Positions 22,337 to 22,428 of a stretch of DNA of 22,428 nt are shown in pieces. Position 1 is the stretch's first letter, and each line of letters starts with the position of its first letter. The position numbers were made by a program, and so were the translations under genes. The stretch comes from DAOUET01 sp034430155 (lineage in GTDB: Bacteria > Chloroflexota > Anaerolineae > Anaerolineales > UBA4823): contig DAOUET010000077.1 in NCBI GenBank assembly GCA_034430155.1, positions 1-22,428 of the forward strand, read 5' to 3'. The notes under the pieces were generated by a model. The model did not search any database. It saw nothing but the letters and a program-made list of their open reading frames with translations, and was not told where the DNA came from.

Positions 22337-22428
22337 ATGTTTATCATCAAGAATGATTCCGGTGAGGTCAGGTTAGCATGGAGACTGATACTGATCATTC
22401 TGCTCTACGTAGCCGCTGCAGTTCTTCT
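22337..22428 (+). CDS. Start of a membrane protein, possibly a CPBP intramembrane protease (partial)
   Basis: The first 30 codons of a gene cut by the window end. It reads MFIIKNDSGEVRLAWRLIL followed by a hydrophobic run, i.e. a short cytoplasmic N-terminus with LAWRL leading into a TM helix. This start style is common in CPBP (CAAX-type) membrane proteases of Chloroflexota, but no catalytic motif lies inside the window, so the assignment is tentative. AAGGGAAGTAGG supplies a ribosome binding site. Confidence 0.5.
   Translation, partial: MFIIKNDSGEVRLAWRLILIILLYVAAAVL

Larger units (their letters stand above)
11934..22428 (+). mobile_element. Integron-type gene cassette array without a visible integrase (CALIN-like)
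   Basis: From here to the window end all cellular genes point the same way. They occur one per unit and are separated by 300-500-base gaps that end in GTTRRRY-type boxes 40-140 bases before each start codon. Three gaps contain well-formed attC sites (13335-13460, 14767-14893 and the split site 16128-17985); others carry degenerate candidates. The first two attC share internal sequence (GGCAGAAA/GCCAGAAA and AGTCTTGTC at equivalent places), as expected within one chromosomal array. No tyrosine recombinase of the IntI type is encoded in the window, and the expected side (left of 11934) holds gdhA. The array runs off the right edge. Confidence 0.7.

Overview
The window reads as a bacterial chromosome segment, most likely from an Anaerolineae-like member of Chloroflexota. 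That placement is an inference from protein style (a TAP-like lipoprotein hydrolase, an ABC-LytTR fusion, an E. coli-type NADP glutamate dehydrogenase), not from a marker gene. It splits into two parts at about 11.9 kb. To the left nearly everything lies on the minus strand and looks like ordinary chromosome. To the right every cellular gene lies on the plus strand, one gene per unit, separated by long non-coding stretches.

Left part (1-11.5 kb). A four-gene minus-strand operon runs 5455->119: a 5-TM membrane protein, an ABC ATPase, a 790-residue ABC-2 permease made of two fused homologous halves, and a lipoprotein alpha/beta-hydrolase of the tripeptidyl-aminopeptidase type. It has a good sigma70-like promoter at 5535-5563 and ends in a hairpin terminator at 4-40. 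Just upstream, with its own terminator, is a LytTR regulator fused to an ABC-ATPase-like domain whose Walker A and B residues are degenerate; it probably regulates the exporter operon. Next come a small plus-strand ABM-like protein (6990-7259) with a clear terminator, a stand-alone PEP/pyruvate-binding (PPDK_N) domain protein (7420-9975), and gdhA (10176-11531).

Right part (11.9-22.4 kb). I read this as an integron cassette array without a visible integrase (a CALIN-like element). Well-formed attC sites, with RYYYAAC and GTTRRRY boxes and internal L''/L' arms carrying extrahelical bases, follow the first GGDEF gene (13335-13460), the second GGDEF gene (14767-14893) and the alpha/beta-hydrolase gene. 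The third attC is split by an IS110-family element. More degenerate candidate sites occur after the glycosyltransferase, oxidoreductase and serine hydrolase genes. Cassette cargo: two diguanylate cyclases that share a nearly identical ~130-bp leader, an alpha/beta-hydrolase whose nucleophile Ser is Ala, an AT-rich GT1-type glycosyltransferase, a quinone-oxidoreductase-type MDR protein, a serine beta-lactamase-like hydrolase, and the start of a membrane protein cut by the window edge.

The IS110 element carries about 300 bp of non-coding DNA upstream of its transposase, with serial hairpins punctuated by GATTG, a plausible location for a bridge/seek RNA. The intergenic region at the junction between the two parts (11.67-11.77 kb) holds five copies of an 11-bp motif.
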